A DNA stretch of 49,719 nucleotides from Citrobacter freundii (GTDB lineage: Bacteria > Bacteroidota > Bacteroidia > Chitinophagales > Chitinophagaceae). Below, one piece after another: positions 33,161 through 40,449 of the stretch. Both the position numbers and the translations under genes were made by a program. The notes beneath the pieces are model-generated. The model ran no database searches, had not been told where the DNA came from, and worked only from the letters and a program-made list of their open reading frames with translations. The stretch's first letter is position 1, and each line of letters opens with the position of its first letter. Location: the NCBI GenBank assembly GCA_003243445.1, contig QFQQ01000046.1, positions 1 through 49,719 on the forward strand. The letters run 5' to 3'.

Positions 33161-33235
33161 GGTGGTTGTAGCTCAGTTGGTTAGAGCATCAGATTGTGGT
33201 TCTGAGGGTCGCCGGTTCGAACCCGGTCATCCACC
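33161..33235 (+). tRNA. tRNA-His (anticodon GTG)
   Basis: The cloverleaf is visible: acceptor GGTGGTTG, spacer TA, D-arm GCTC...GAGC, anticodon stem TCAGA/TCTGA with loop TTGTGGT (anticodon GTG), variable GGGTC, T-arm with TTCGAAC, acceptor CATCCAC and C73. The extra G at 33161 would pair with C73, the identity element of tRNA-His. The acceptor has one U-U mismatch (pair 5-68). CCA is not fully encoded. A terminator follows. Confidence 0.93.
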
Positions 33236-33238
33236 CAT

Positions 33239-33280
33239 AAAGCCCCTTCCTGGTTTACAGGACGGGGTTTATTAATTTTT
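33239..33280 (+). terminator. Terminator of tRNA-His
   Basis: An imperfect hairpin pairs 33239-33252 with 33258-33270 (CCCC/GGGG and CCTG/CAGG cores). It is followed by ATTAATTTTTG, a moderate T tract. Confidence 0.7.
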
Positions 33281-33406
33281 GATAGTCAGGTAAAGCCGAT
33301 TTGATCTTAGATCAGGATACTCAATGACAACACATTGTTTCCCCATACAAAGCCCGGGCATCGGCCATTTGACATCGCACATTTGTTTTAATGCAATTAC
33401 CCTTCC

Positions 33407-34006
33407 ATGAATTACTGGCTTTTATCGATCCCGCTGCTCTCGGCGTTTGCCGGTTGGGTGACGATACGGATAGCTATCTGGTTGCTTTTCCACCCCTTAC
33501 GTCCGAAAAACTTCCTGGGTTTTCAGTTGCAGGGGGCCTGGCCGGGGCACCGGGAAAAAATTGCAAACGCAGCGGGAACCTATGCAGCTTCGCTTTTTGA
33601 TCCCGCAGCATTGCAACAACAGATCAGCCAGCCCTCCCGCTTCGATGAAATAAAACCCCTGATCGAGGAACATATGGACCATTTCCTCAAAAACAAATTA
33701 CAGCAGCAAATGCCCATGATCGCGATGTTCATTGGCGACAAAACCATTGCACAGCTAAAGACCATTTTTATACAGGAAATCGAACTCCTTTTTCCCGAAG
33801 TGATCAGTAAGATGGCGGGAAATATGGGACAGCAAGATCATCTTGCCCAACTCATTGCAAAAAAGATCGAAGCAATTCCGGATGAACAGATCGAATCTGC
33901 CTTTTACATCCAGTTCGCACCTGCTGTAAAAAAAGCCGGACTGCTGGGGCTGATCATCGGTCTGCTTATCGGCCTGATACAGCTGTTAATCGTTCTGCAG
34001 GTATGA
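33407..34006 (+). CDS. DUF445 family membrane protein
   Basis: The 199-aa protein has an N-terminal hydrophobic segment (MNYWLLSIPLLSAFAGWV) with the family-typical GWVTIRIAIWLLFHPLRP. Next comes a cytoplasmic helical middle rich in Lys, Glu and Gln (FIQEIELLFPEVISKMAG), then a C-terminal hydrophobic helix (GLLGLIIGLLIGLIQLLIVLQ). It matches DUF445, whose function is unknown; relatives are about 200-400 aa. The ATG at 33407 is used. It stands alone between tRNA-His and the TonB-type receptor. No clear promoter element is visible. Confidence 0.82.
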   Translation: MNYWLLSIPLLSAFAGWVTIRIAIWLLFHPLRPKNFLGFQLQGAWPGHREKIANAAGTYAASLFDPAALQQQISQPSRFDEIKPLIEEHMDHFLKNKLQQQMPMIAMFIGDKTIAQLKTIFIQEIELLFPEVISKMAGNMGQQDHLAQLIAKKIEAIPDEQIESAFYIQFAPAVKKAGLLGLIIGLLIGLIQLLIVLQV

Positions 34007-34106
34007 CCTGTCCGCTGTTAAGCCGCATTTGCCCTTTATCAAATTGTCAGGCATTTATCAGCAAGTAACGTCACGTTTTCACGTCTAATCACACACAAAC
34101 ACATAT

Positions 34107-36725
34107 ATGAGGAAATTTTTATTTACGTTTTTGGTTGGCCTGTTTGCGTTTAATGCAATGGCTCAACAAGGGATGGGAAATCGCGGAGGCGGCGCCGGCC
34201 AGGTATCGGGGCGTTTATATGGAAAGATCGTAGATGCACAGTCAGGAAAAGGCGTTGAATTTGCCTCAGTACAGCTGCTCGCCAACCGGATGGATACCGT
34301 AACCAAGCAAAGAAAGGAAACCGTGATCGGCGGTATGCTCACCAAAACAAACGGTGAGTTCTCGGTAGAAAACGTGCCTGTATTCGGTCCTATGAAACTG
34401 AAAGTAACAGCGATCGGTTTTAAAGAGTTGGTCACACCAGTTTCATTTGACATAAAACCCGGCGGTGATATGACCGCAATGATGAGTGCGCTTGATAAAG
34501 ACCTTGGCAATATCAAGATTGAAACAGAAGAAAAAGTACTGGATAACGTAACCGTTACAGCATCCAAGCCCGGTCTGCAACTGGGTATAGACCGCAAGAT
34601 CTTCAACGTTGATAAGAACATCGTTTCAGCAGGTGGAACAGCAGTTGACATCATGCGTAACATTCCTTCGTTGAATGTTGACATCGATGGTAATGTAACC
34701 ATGCGGAATGCTTCCCCTCAAATATTCGTGGATGGCAGACCAACGAATCTTACCCTGGACCAGATCCCTTCTGATGCGATCCAGAGTGTGGAAATGATCA
34801 CCAACCCTTCTGCAAAATTTGATGCATCAGGTGGTACAGCTGGTATCCTGAATGTAGTATTGAAGAAAGAAAAGAAGGTCGGCTACAATGGTAATCTCCG
34901 CGCAAACGTTGACTCGCGTGGACGCGTTGGCGGCGGCGGCGATATCAATCTGCGCCAGCAGAAAGTAAACCTTTTCGCAAGCGGTATGTACAATCAGCGT
35001 AAATCCATTGCAACAGGTCATACTGAAAGAGAGAACTTTTATTCTACTCCACAGGTGAATCAATACCAGACTGACAGATCAACTTCACTCGGTGGATTTG
35101 GTTTTGGCCGTGCCGGGCTTGATTATTTTATCAGCAACAGGAATACACTTTCCGCGAGCGTGAACTTCGCACGTGGCCAGTTCAAACCTTACAGCAGCAG
35201 CGGTATCCTGTATGATTCATTGTACCCTACCCCGACCACTTCCTTCCAGGACCGGGAGAGCAATTCCAAAAGCAATTTCCGCAACCTGGGTGCAACACTG
35301 AGCTTCAAACATAATTTTCCGAAAGCCGGTCGCGAGTGGACAGCTGACGTTACCTACAACAAAGGCAAGAACACCAACAACAATTTTATCAATACTGATT
35401 ACCTGGATAAACCCGGTGGCACATTGCTGAGCGAATACAATCAGCAGCAGACGATCGATGGTAAGAATAACAATGTGGTGATCCAGACAGATTTTGTAAA
35501 TCCGATCACAGACAAATCAAAACTGGAAATGGGTCTGCGTGCGCAGCTGAGAACAAACAGCAGCATCAACTCTTTCTATTATGCGGATGCCGATGGCAAA
35601 TGGGTTTTCCAACCTGCATCAGCGATCAATTATAAAAGTGATGACCAGGTGTATGCAGCTTATGCATCTTACTCTAACCAGGTAAACAATTTCGGTTACC
35701 AGTTAGGTCTGAGAGCAGAAAGTTCTAACTATAATGGTGAATTGCTGAATACCGGCCAGGTGTTCAAGATCGATTTCCCGATCAGCCTTTTCCCAAGCGT
35801 CTTCCTTTCACAAAAACTGGGAGAAACATCCAGCATTCAGGTTAATTATACAAGACGGATCAACCGCCCGAACTTCTGGCAGTTGACTCCTTTCACGGAT
35901 TCATCCGACAGGTTGAACCCAAGTAAGGGTAACCCCGGCTTGAAACCTGAGTTCACGAATTCGTTCGAGTTGTCTTACGAAAAATCATTCCGTAATAAAG
36001 GCAATTTCCTTGCGTCTATTTATTACAAACAAACAACGGATCTGATCACACGCTTCCAGGAGCCTGCAACAGGTGCCGGCGGCGAAGAGTTGCTGCTGAA
36101 TACGTATATCAATGCAAACTCAAGCTATACAACCGGTCTGGAATTGACGACCAGGCAGAACCTGTTCAAGTGGTGGGAATTCACGCCTAACTTCAACCTG
36201 TATATGTCTGATGTGGATATAAATATCGCCGGGCAGGCAGATCAGCCGAAGCTGACGAGTTATTTCGCCAAGGTGAATAATACATTCAAATTACCGAAGA
36301 ACATTTCTCTCCAGGTTTCCGGCGATTATCAGTCAAAAACAGTTCTTCCTCCGGGTGGCAGCGCTGGTGGCGGCCGCGGTGGTTTTGGTGGTGGCGGTAT
36401 GTTTGGTGGTGGACCTTCAGGTGCATCCCAGGGTTATATCCGTCCAACATGGGGCATTGATGCGGCGATCCGCTATGAATTCCTGAAGAACCGTACAGCT
36501 TCTGTATCTATCAATATCAACGATATCTTCAGAACCCGTGTATCTGACGTGCATTCGGAGTCTACATTGTTCTACCAGGATGCATTCCGTCGCCGTGATC
36601 CGCAGGTACTGCGTATCAACTTCAACTGGCGCTTCGGTAAATTCGACCCAAATCTGTTCAAGCGTAAGAATATGAAGGGAGAGAAAGAAGGACAGAGTGG
36701 CGGGATGGATGCGATACAGCAGTAG
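34107..36725 (+). CDS. TonB-dependent receptor-like outer membrane beta-barrel protein
   Basis: Outer membrane transporter-like protein of 872 aa. After the signal peptide (MRKFLFTFLVGLFAFNAMA) come a CarboxypepD_reg-like beta-sandwich (about 36-125), a plug domain (about 150-245, with PQIFVDGRPTNLTLDQIP and ITNPSAKFDASGGTAGILN), and a large C-terminal OMP_b-brl_3 barrel. Near residues 750-775 there is a Gly-rich insertion (SAGGGRGGFGGGGMFGGG) in a predicted surface loop. The substrate is unknown: it lacks the SusC signature, and there is no SusD partner nearby. The start is ATG. A terminator lies downstream within a family F repeat. Confidence 0.9.
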   Translation: MRKFLFTFLVGLFAFNAMAQQGMGNRGGGAGQVSGRLYGKIVDAQSGKGVEFASVQLLANRMDTVTKQRKETVIGGMLTKTNGEFSVENVPVFGPMKLKVTAIGFKELVTPVSFDIKPGGDMTAMMSALDKDLGNIKIETEEKVLDNVTVTASKPGLQLGIDRKIFNVDKNIVSAGGTAVDIMRNIPSLNVDIDGNVTMRNASPQIFVDGRPTNLTLDQIPSDAIQSVEMITNPSAKFDASGGTAGILNVVLKKEKKVGYNGNLRANVDSRGRVGGGGDINLRQQKVNLFASGMYNQRKSIATGHTERENFYSTPQVNQYQTDRSTSLGGFGFGRAGLDYFISNRNTLSASVNFARGQFKPYSSSGILYDSLYPTPTTSFQDRESNSKSNFRNLGATLSFKHNFPKAGREWTADVTYNKGKNTNNNFINTDYLDKPGGTLLSEYNQQQTIDGKNNNVVIQTDFVNPITDKSKLEMGLRAQLRTNSSINSFYYADADGKWVFQPASAINYKSDDQVYAAYASYSNQVNNFGYQLGLRAESSNYNGELLNTGQVFKIDFPISLFPSVFLSQKLGETSSIQVNYTRRINRPNFWQLTPFTDSSDRLNPSKGNPGLKPEFTNSFELSYEKSFRNKGNFLASIYYKQTTDLITRFQEPATGAGGEELLLNTYINANSSYTTGLELTTRQNLFKWWEFTPNFNLYMSDVDINIAGQADQPKLTSYFAKVNNTFKLPKNISLQVSGDYQSKTVLPPGGSAGGGRGGFGGGGMFGGGPSGASQGYIRPTWGIDAAIRYEFLKNRTASVSININDIFRTRVSDVHSESTLFYQDAFRRRDPQVLRINFNWRFGKFDPNLFKRKNMKGEKEGQSGGMDAIQQ

Positions 36726-36747
36726 GCGAGAGTCTGCGGTGTAAAAT

Positions 36748-36951
36748 GAAGGTTCCATAGGTTTCTAAGGTTCCAGAAGTTCCATAGGTTGGCATTCATT
36801 AGAATTGAAGAACTTTCTGCGTAAAGTATAAAGGGTGTAAAAAGTTTTAACTTGTTACACCCTTTTGTTTTGAAGTCTGCCAATAAAAGTGTTTTCCGCG
36901 CAGGATAACCTCTGGAACTTCTGGAACCTTTGAAACCTCTGGAACTTTTTA
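36748..36951. repeat. Family F inverted repeat after the receptor gene
   Basis: Left arm about 36748-36793 (AAGGTTCCATAGGTTTC onward) and right arm about 36905-36951, both of 9-nt words. The 110-nt core contains a complete terminator (36830-36870). Confidence 0.75.
36830..36870 (+). terminator. Terminator nested in a family F repeat
   Basis: A perfect 11-bp stem (AAAGGGTGTAA 36830-36840 with TTACACCCTTT 36855-36865), followed by TGTTTTG. It serves the receptor gene. Confidence 0.85.
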
Positions 36952-36987
36952 CCTCTGCCAACTTGCGAACTTGTGGCCTGGAACCGC

Positions 36988-36995
36988 TAGCTTTG
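36988..36995 (+). promoter_or_regulatory. -7 promoter element TAGCTTTG, near-leaderless
   Basis: Exact TAnnTTTG match ending 7 nt before the ATG at 37003. A TTG lies upstream, but the spacing (14 or 22 nt) is not ideal. The leader would be about 4 nt. Confidence 0.5.
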
Positions 36996-37002
36996 GCCAC
37001 GC

Positions 37003-38112
37003 ATGAAAAGAATCACCGTTTCAGTCATATCGGAGCTTACGACCGACCAGCGTGTATTGCGTATTTGCGGCACGCTTCATGAAATGGGATTTGAGGTCAG
37101 GCTGATCGGAAGGGAATTTGGAAATAGTTTGCCGCTCGGAGATTATGCATTTCCGGCAACAAGGATCCGTTGTTTCTTTAGCAAGGGTTTCCTGCAATTT
37201 GCAGAGTTCAATACACGGCTTTTTTTCAAATTGCTTTTTTGCAAAACAGATTACCTGCTGGCGAATGATCTTGATGTACTGGTACCGAATTACCTGGTTG
37301 GCAAATGGAGAAGGAAGAAATTGTTTTATGATACACACGAATATTACACCGGTGTATCCGCATTAAGAAATTCCCCCTTTAAAAGAAAGTTCTGGAAGAA
37401 ACTGGAAGACTGGATCTTTCCTAAACTCTCTGTTGTATATACCGTGAATGAATCGGTCCGAAGCAAGTATCACGAGGAATACGGAAACAATATAGCGATC
37501 GTAAGAAATGTGCCTGTCACCCGTCCTGTTAATCCCGCGCCAATGCCGGAGAAATGGATTGGTAAAAAGATCCTGCTGATGCAGGGAATGGGAATGCATC
37601 CCGGGCGTGGCGGGCTGGAGTTGCTGGAGATCATGAAATATCTGCCCGGGGATTATCATCTTGTTTATATCGGTGGCGGTAATGAATGGGATAAGATCGC
37701 GGAAATGCGGGAAATCTGGAAACTGGAAGACCGTGTGGATATGATCAGTAAAATGCCGCCGGACCAGCTCAGACGTTATACGCCGCTAGCCACGCTGGGG
37801 ATCTCGCTGGACGGGTTTGAAGACCTTAACCACTGGTTCACGCTGCCCAACAAGCTGTTTGATTATATTCACGCCGGCCTGCCGGTAGCGGCCAGCGCTA
37901 TTCCGGAAGTGAAAAACATTATCGAACAATACCAGTGTGGATTTTGTTTTATCTCCCGGAACCCGCAAAATATGGCGGAAGAAATAATGCAATTATTAAA
38001 TGACCCGCAGCGTTATGAAGCTCTCAGAATAAACGCACTGCAGGCTGCAAAAGAACTGTGCTGGGAAAACGAGCGTCAAAAACTGATCGCTCTGTATGAG
38101 CCATATTTGTAA
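37003..38112 (+). CDS. Glycosyltransferase (GT4-like)
   Basis: Predicted GT-B transferase of 369 aa for a cell-surface glycan. The N-terminal half has ISELTTDQRVLRICGTLHEM and YDTHEYYTG; the C-terminal half has GKKILLMQGMGMHPGRGGLELL, then YIGGGNEWDKI and LPNKLFDYIHAGLPVAAS, the donor-binding region with the E/D of GT4-type enzymes (IPEVKNII). Donor and acceptor are unknown. No membrane segments. A TAGCTTTG element ends 7 nt upstream of the ATG. The stop codon shares a base with the start of the next glycosyltransferase gene (TAATG), so translation is coupled. Confidence 0.88.
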   Translation: MKRITVSVISELTTDQRVLRICGTLHEMGFEVRLIGREFGNSLPLGDYAFPATRIRCFFSKGFLQFAEFNTRLFFKLLFCKTDYLLANDLDVLVPNYLVGKWRRKKLFYDTHEYYTGVSALRNSPFKRKFWKKLEDWIFPKLSVVYTVNESVRSKYHEEYGNNIAIVRNVPVTRPVNPAPMPEKWIGKKILLMQGMGMHPGRGGLELLEIMKYLPGDYHLVYIGGGNEWDKIAEMREIWKLEDRVDMISKMPPDQLRRYTPLATLGISLDGFEDLNHWFTLPNKLFDYIHAGLPVAASAIPEVKNIIEQYQCGFCFISRNPQNMAEEIMQLLNDPQRYEALRINALQAAKELCWENERQKLIALYEPYL

Positions 38113-39242
38113 TGAATAAACACCTTCACATAGTATGCCTGGATACGCCGTGGCCCGCTGACTATGGCGGCGCGATCGATATGATGAACCGCATCATGAC
38201 CCTGCATGAAATGGGCATAAGGATCCATCTCCATTATTTTAGTTATAATGACAGAGGCACGCCGAATGAACTGAACCAGTTCTGCGAGTCCATTCACGTA
38301 TACAGGCGCGAAACATTCAAGAAAAGCTTTTCCTTAAAATTGCCCTTCATCGTTTCATCCCGGATCAATGAAGAACTCGTGAGAAATCTTTCTGACGATA
38401 GTTACCCTATTCTGCTCGAAGGCATTCATTGCACCGGCATCCTGCGCGAAATGGATATTTCATCCCGCAAGGTGGTAGTAAGAATGCATAACGAAGAAAG
38501 CGTTTACTATAAAGAACTGGCAAGAGTAGAACATTCATTTGCCAAAAAACTTTATTTCTTCAATGAAAGCAGGTTGCTGAAAAAATACTCTGAGCATCTG
38601 CCGAAAGATTGCACCTATGCCTGCGTCTCGGGAAATGATATTCATGCATTAAAAGATATTTATCATCTCGATAATGTTCGTTTCCTTCCTACTTTCCCTA
38701 CCTGGCAGGAAGTGAACAGCGAAGAAGGACAGGGTAACTTCTGTCTTTATCATGGTAACCTTTCTGTACCTGAGAATGAAAAAGCGGCACTCTGGTTGCT
38801 TTGTAATGTTGTCACAAAAGCAAGAGCACCCTTTATTATCGCGGGCAAGAAGCCTTCCAAACGATTACTGAAAGTAGCGGAGCTTTGTCAGCATACATGT
38901 CTTGTAGCCGATCCGTCGGAAACAGAAATGAATGACCTGGTAAGAAAAGCGCACATACACGTACTTCCCTGTTTTAATAAAGAAGTGACGGGCATCCGTC
39001 TTAAATTATTGCATGCGCTTTTCGAGGGAAGACATTGTGTGGTGAATGAACCCATGGTTTCAGGCACAGGCCTGGAAGATGCATGTCATATCGGTAACAA
39101 TGCAAACGCATTTGCATCTATCATCATGCAGTTATACCATCAGCCTTTTACAAGGGAAGAGCAGATCCTTCGCAGGCAGCTGCTTGGAAATACCTACGAC
39201 AATACAAGGAATACCCGGGAACTTATTCAATGGTTATGGTAG
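38112..39242 (+). CDS. Glycosyltransferase (GT4-like), second of a coupled pair
   Basis: GT-B-like transferase of 376 aa. The N-terminus has LHIVCLDTPWPADYGGAIDM, a loop typical of GT4 sugar transferases, then VRMHNEESVYYKEL. The C-terminal domain has FCLYHGNLSVPENEKAALWL, FIIAGKKPS and GIRLKLLHALFEGRHCVVN, similar in layout to rhamnosyl or mannosyl transferases. The donor is unknown. It starts on the last base of the previous gene's stop, so both are made from one message. Its 3' end overlaps the ftsE gene on the other strand by 20 nt. Confidence 0.85.
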   Translation: MNKHLHIVCLDTPWPADYGGAIDMMNRIMTLHEMGIRIHLHYFSYNDRGTPNELNQFCESIHVYRRETFKKSFSLKLPFIVSSRINEELVRNLSDDSYPILLEGIHCTGILREMDISSRKVVVRMHNEESVYYKELARVEHSFAKKLYFFNESRLLKKYSEHLPKDCTYACVSGNDIHALKDIYHLDNVRFLPTFPTWQEVNSEEGQGNFCLYHGNLSVPENEKAALWLLCNVVTKARAPFIIAGKKPSKRLLKVAELCQHTCLVADPSETEMNDLVRKAHIHVLPCFNKEVTGIRLKLLHALFEGRHCVVNEPMVSGTGLEDACHIGNNANAFASIIMQLYHQPFTREEQILRRQLLGNTYDNTRNTRELIQWLW

Positions 39243-39912
39243 CGTTGTCTACCACACGGCCTCTTTCAGTACGGATCATCCTGGCGGGGAATTTCTGCAC
39301 AACGATGTAATCATGTGTAGCCATCAGAATGGTAGTATTGAAGTCTTTTGAGATATGGAACAGCAGGTTCATGATCTCATCAGATGTTTCTGGGTCGAGG
39401 TTACCAGTCGGCTCATCCGCGAGGATCAGTTTGGGTGAGTTCAACAGCGCGCGGGCAATATCCACTCTTTGTTGTTCGCCACCGCTGAGCTCGAACGGCA
39501 TTTTGAAGCCCTTTGCCTTGAGGCCGACTTTTTCCAGCACATCCTGGATCTTTTCATCCATCAGCTTGGCATCCGTCCAGCCGGTAGCCCGAAGCACGAA
39601 TTTGAGGTTATCATTTACATTCCGGTCAGTCAGCAATTGAAAATCCTGGAAAACCACGCCCAGGTTGCGGCGCAGGAAGGGAACTTTGCGCCAGTCCATT
39701 TTTTTCAGGGTAAAACCAGCCACGGTCGCCTCGCCCTCGGTCAGCGGAAGCTCCCCGTAAAGCGTTTTCAACAGGCTCGACTTGCCTGTTCCTGTTTTCC
39801 CCACCAGATATACGAATTCCCCCTTATTTACGGTCAGGTTTACGTCCTGCAAAATGAGATTGTTGCCCTGATATATGTTTGCGTGCAGTATTTCTATGAT
39901 CGGCTCAGACAT
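39223..39912 (-). CDS. ftsE: Cell-division ATP-binding protein FtsE
   Basis: ABC ATPase of 229 aa. It has Walker A GKTGTGKSS (about 38-46), the signature LSGGEQQRVDIARAL, Walker B LILADEPTGNLD and the H-loop MATHDY. The DPETSDEIMNLLFHIS and ARMIRTERGRVVD region fits FtsE, which with FtsX regulates peptidoglycan hydrolases at the septum; LolD is the main alternative. No ftsX is near. I chose the ATG at 39912 over a TTG at 39933. It is divergent from blaI, with the operator between them. It overlaps the upstream glycosyltransferase gene tail to tail. Confidence 0.8.
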   Translation of the reverse strand: MSEPIIEILHANIYQGNNLILQDVNLTVNKGEFVYLVGKTGTGKSSLLKTLYGELPLTEGEATVAGFTLKKMDWRKVPFLRRNLGVVFQDFQLLTDRNVNDNLKFVLRATGWTDAKLMDEKIQDVLEKVGLKAKGFKMPFELSGGEQQRVDIARALLNSPKLILADEPTGNLDPETSDEIMNLLFHISKDFNTTILMATHDYIVVQKFPARMIRTERGRVVDNATITIE

Positions 39913-39975
39913 TACTCCGTTCGTTTCCTGCAAATTAAGACAAACTACCGCTAAAAAAGGTCTTTTTTTTAATCA

Positions 39976-40011
39976 AACTAAAAAATTAGTTGTAGAACTA
40001 GTTTTTTAGTT
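39976..40011. promoter_or_regulatory. Likely BlaI operator, 16-4-16 palindrome
   Basis: Arms 39976-39991 (AACTAAAAAATTAGTT) and 39996-40011 are complements with one mismatch, and each arm is itself nearly palindromic. The spacer is GTAG. It lies 67 nt upstream of the BlaI gene and 64 nt upstream of ftsE. BlaI dimers bind similar AT-rich dyads in other bacteria, so autoregulation is likely. Confidence 0.75.
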
Positions 40012-40077
40012 ATAGATTCGTTTCAGTAATTTGCCTGGGGCAACAAAATGATGCCATCATAAAATAAACTCGGGATA

Positions 40078-40449
40078 ATGAAAGCACTTACAAAAGCGGA
40101 AGAACAGGTGATGCAGGTTTTATGGAAACTGGAGAAAGCATTCCTGCGCGATATAGTGGATGCGATGGCCGAACCAAAGCCGCATCAGAATACGGTAGCC
40201 ACGCTGCTTAAGATCTTAATGGAAAAAGAATTTGTATCGGTGCATGTGATGGGTCGTCAGCATCAGTACTATCCAACAGTGAGTAAAGATGATTATTCCA
40301 AACGCAGCATGAAGCAACTGGTTAAAGGTTACTTCGAGGGTTCATTCAGCAATGTGGTTTCTTTTCTGGTAAAGGAAAATAACATTTCGGTGGAAGAACT
40401 GGAAAGCCTTCTTCAACAAATTAAAAAACAACAAAACAACAAGAAATGA
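40078..40449 (+). CDS. BlaI/MecI/CopY family transcriptional repressor
   Basis: Winged-helix repressor of 123 aa. It has the family's opening LTKAEEQVMQVLWKLEKAFLRDIVDAM, HTH residues HQNTVATLLKILMEKEFVSV, and wing QHQYYPTVSKDDY. The C-terminal half is helical and ends in a Lys/Gln/Asn run (KKQQNNKK); this is the dimer region, normally cut by the sensor protease. The palindrome at 39976-40011 is its likely operator. The gene overlaps the M56 sensor gene by 4 nt (ATGA), so the two are co-expressed. Confidence 0.93.
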   Translation: MKALTKAEEQVMQVLWKLEKAFLRDIVDAMAEPKPHQNTVATLLKILMEKEFVSVHVMGRQHQYYPTVSKDDYSKRSMKQLVKGYFEGSFSNVVSFLVKENNISVEELESLLQQIKKQQNNKK

